Shown: positions 5,147 to 5,209 of the stretch, piece by piece
Layout of the letters: every line of letters starts with the position of its first letter
Numbering within the stretch: position 1 is the first letter of the stretch
Assembly: GCA_021806355.1 (NCBI GenBank)
Contig: JAJZXT010000024.1
Span: forward strand, 1-5,209
DNA length: 5,209 nucleotides
Direction of reading: 5' to 3'
Source of the DNA: Thermoplasmata archaeon
Lineage (GTDB): Archaea > Thermoplasmatota > Thermoplasmata > Thermoplasmatales > Thermoplasmataceae
Made by a program: the position numbers and the translations under genes
Notes under the pieces: model-generated
The model's database searches: none
Seen by the model: the letters and a program-made list of their open reading frames with translations, nothing else
What the model was told of the DNA's origin: nothing

Positions 5147-5198
5147 ATTAAATTTACGCATAAGGAAATTATCATGCCATGTATGGCGTATATTTATT
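5147..5198 (-). promoter_or_regulatory. Promoter and operator-like repeats upstream of the ribbon-helix-helix gene
   Basis: On the minus strand AATAAATATACGC (complement of 5186-5198) contains a plausible TATA box centred near 5194, which would start transcription around 5168 and give a leader of about 30 nt. The same 13-mer recurs in inverse orientation as ATTAAATTTACGC at 5147-5159 on the plus strand (11 of 13 match). Between them, next to the TATA box, is a perfect GCCAT-GT-ATGGC palindrome (5176-5187). This fits autoregulation by the ribbon-helix-helix protein. On the plus strand, TATATTTA at 5189-5196 could also serve a gene beyond the right edge. Confidence 0.45.
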
Positions 5199-5209
5199 CG
5201 AAACAATTA

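Overview
The window looks like the replication and control module of a small archaeal genetic element: a plasmid, an integrated element or a virus-like replicon. Several things point to Archaea. The outermost starts have TATA boxes about 25 to 28 nt upstream and no Shine-Dalgarno, which fits leaderless transcripts. Internal cistrons have GGTGA or GGAGG type ribosome sites. The regulators are small AbrB, ribbon-helix-helix and winged-helix proteins. A PrimPol sits next to a D5-like superfamily 3 helicase. The DNA is moderately AT-rich, with many AGA/AGG arginine and ATA isoleucine codons. A Thermoplasmata-like host is plausible, but this is an inference and cannot be proven from the window.

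Layout: a winged-helix protein gene runs leftward off the edge (1-682, minus). Opposite it, starting around 735, is a seven-gene plus-strand operon: an AbrB-type regulator, a 44-aa protein, a PrimPol with a C-terminal zinc ribbon, a 718-aa D5/SF3 helicase, a 32-aa protein, an 89-aa protein and a 175-aa protein. Successive genes overlap or lie within 4 nt, so one transcript with coupled translation is likely. A convergent minus-strand gene for a 56-aa ribbon-helix-helix protein closes the module (4968-5138). Its 71-nt upstream region carries inverted repeats. The only other gap is the 52 nt between the divergent starts.

How it may work: PrimPol would make primers and perhaps extend them, and the helicase would unwind the replicon. 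The three small DNA-binding proteins would control expression or copy number. One AT box between the divergent genes seems to serve as TATA element in both directions, with a 12-bp inverted repeat over the winged-helix start.

The most striking unexplained signal is inside the helicase gene (3461-3683). A 10-bp sequence, GTTGATCACG, occurs four times as two inverted pairs with identical 63-bp internal spacing, repeated 146 bp apart. The two pairs are read in different codon frames, so this is a DNA-level element such as an origin, iteron or partition site, and not a protein repeat. A second cluster of perfect inverted repeats lies inside the 89-aa gene (4256-4368). No tRNA, rRNA, CRISPR array, transposase or integrase is visible.
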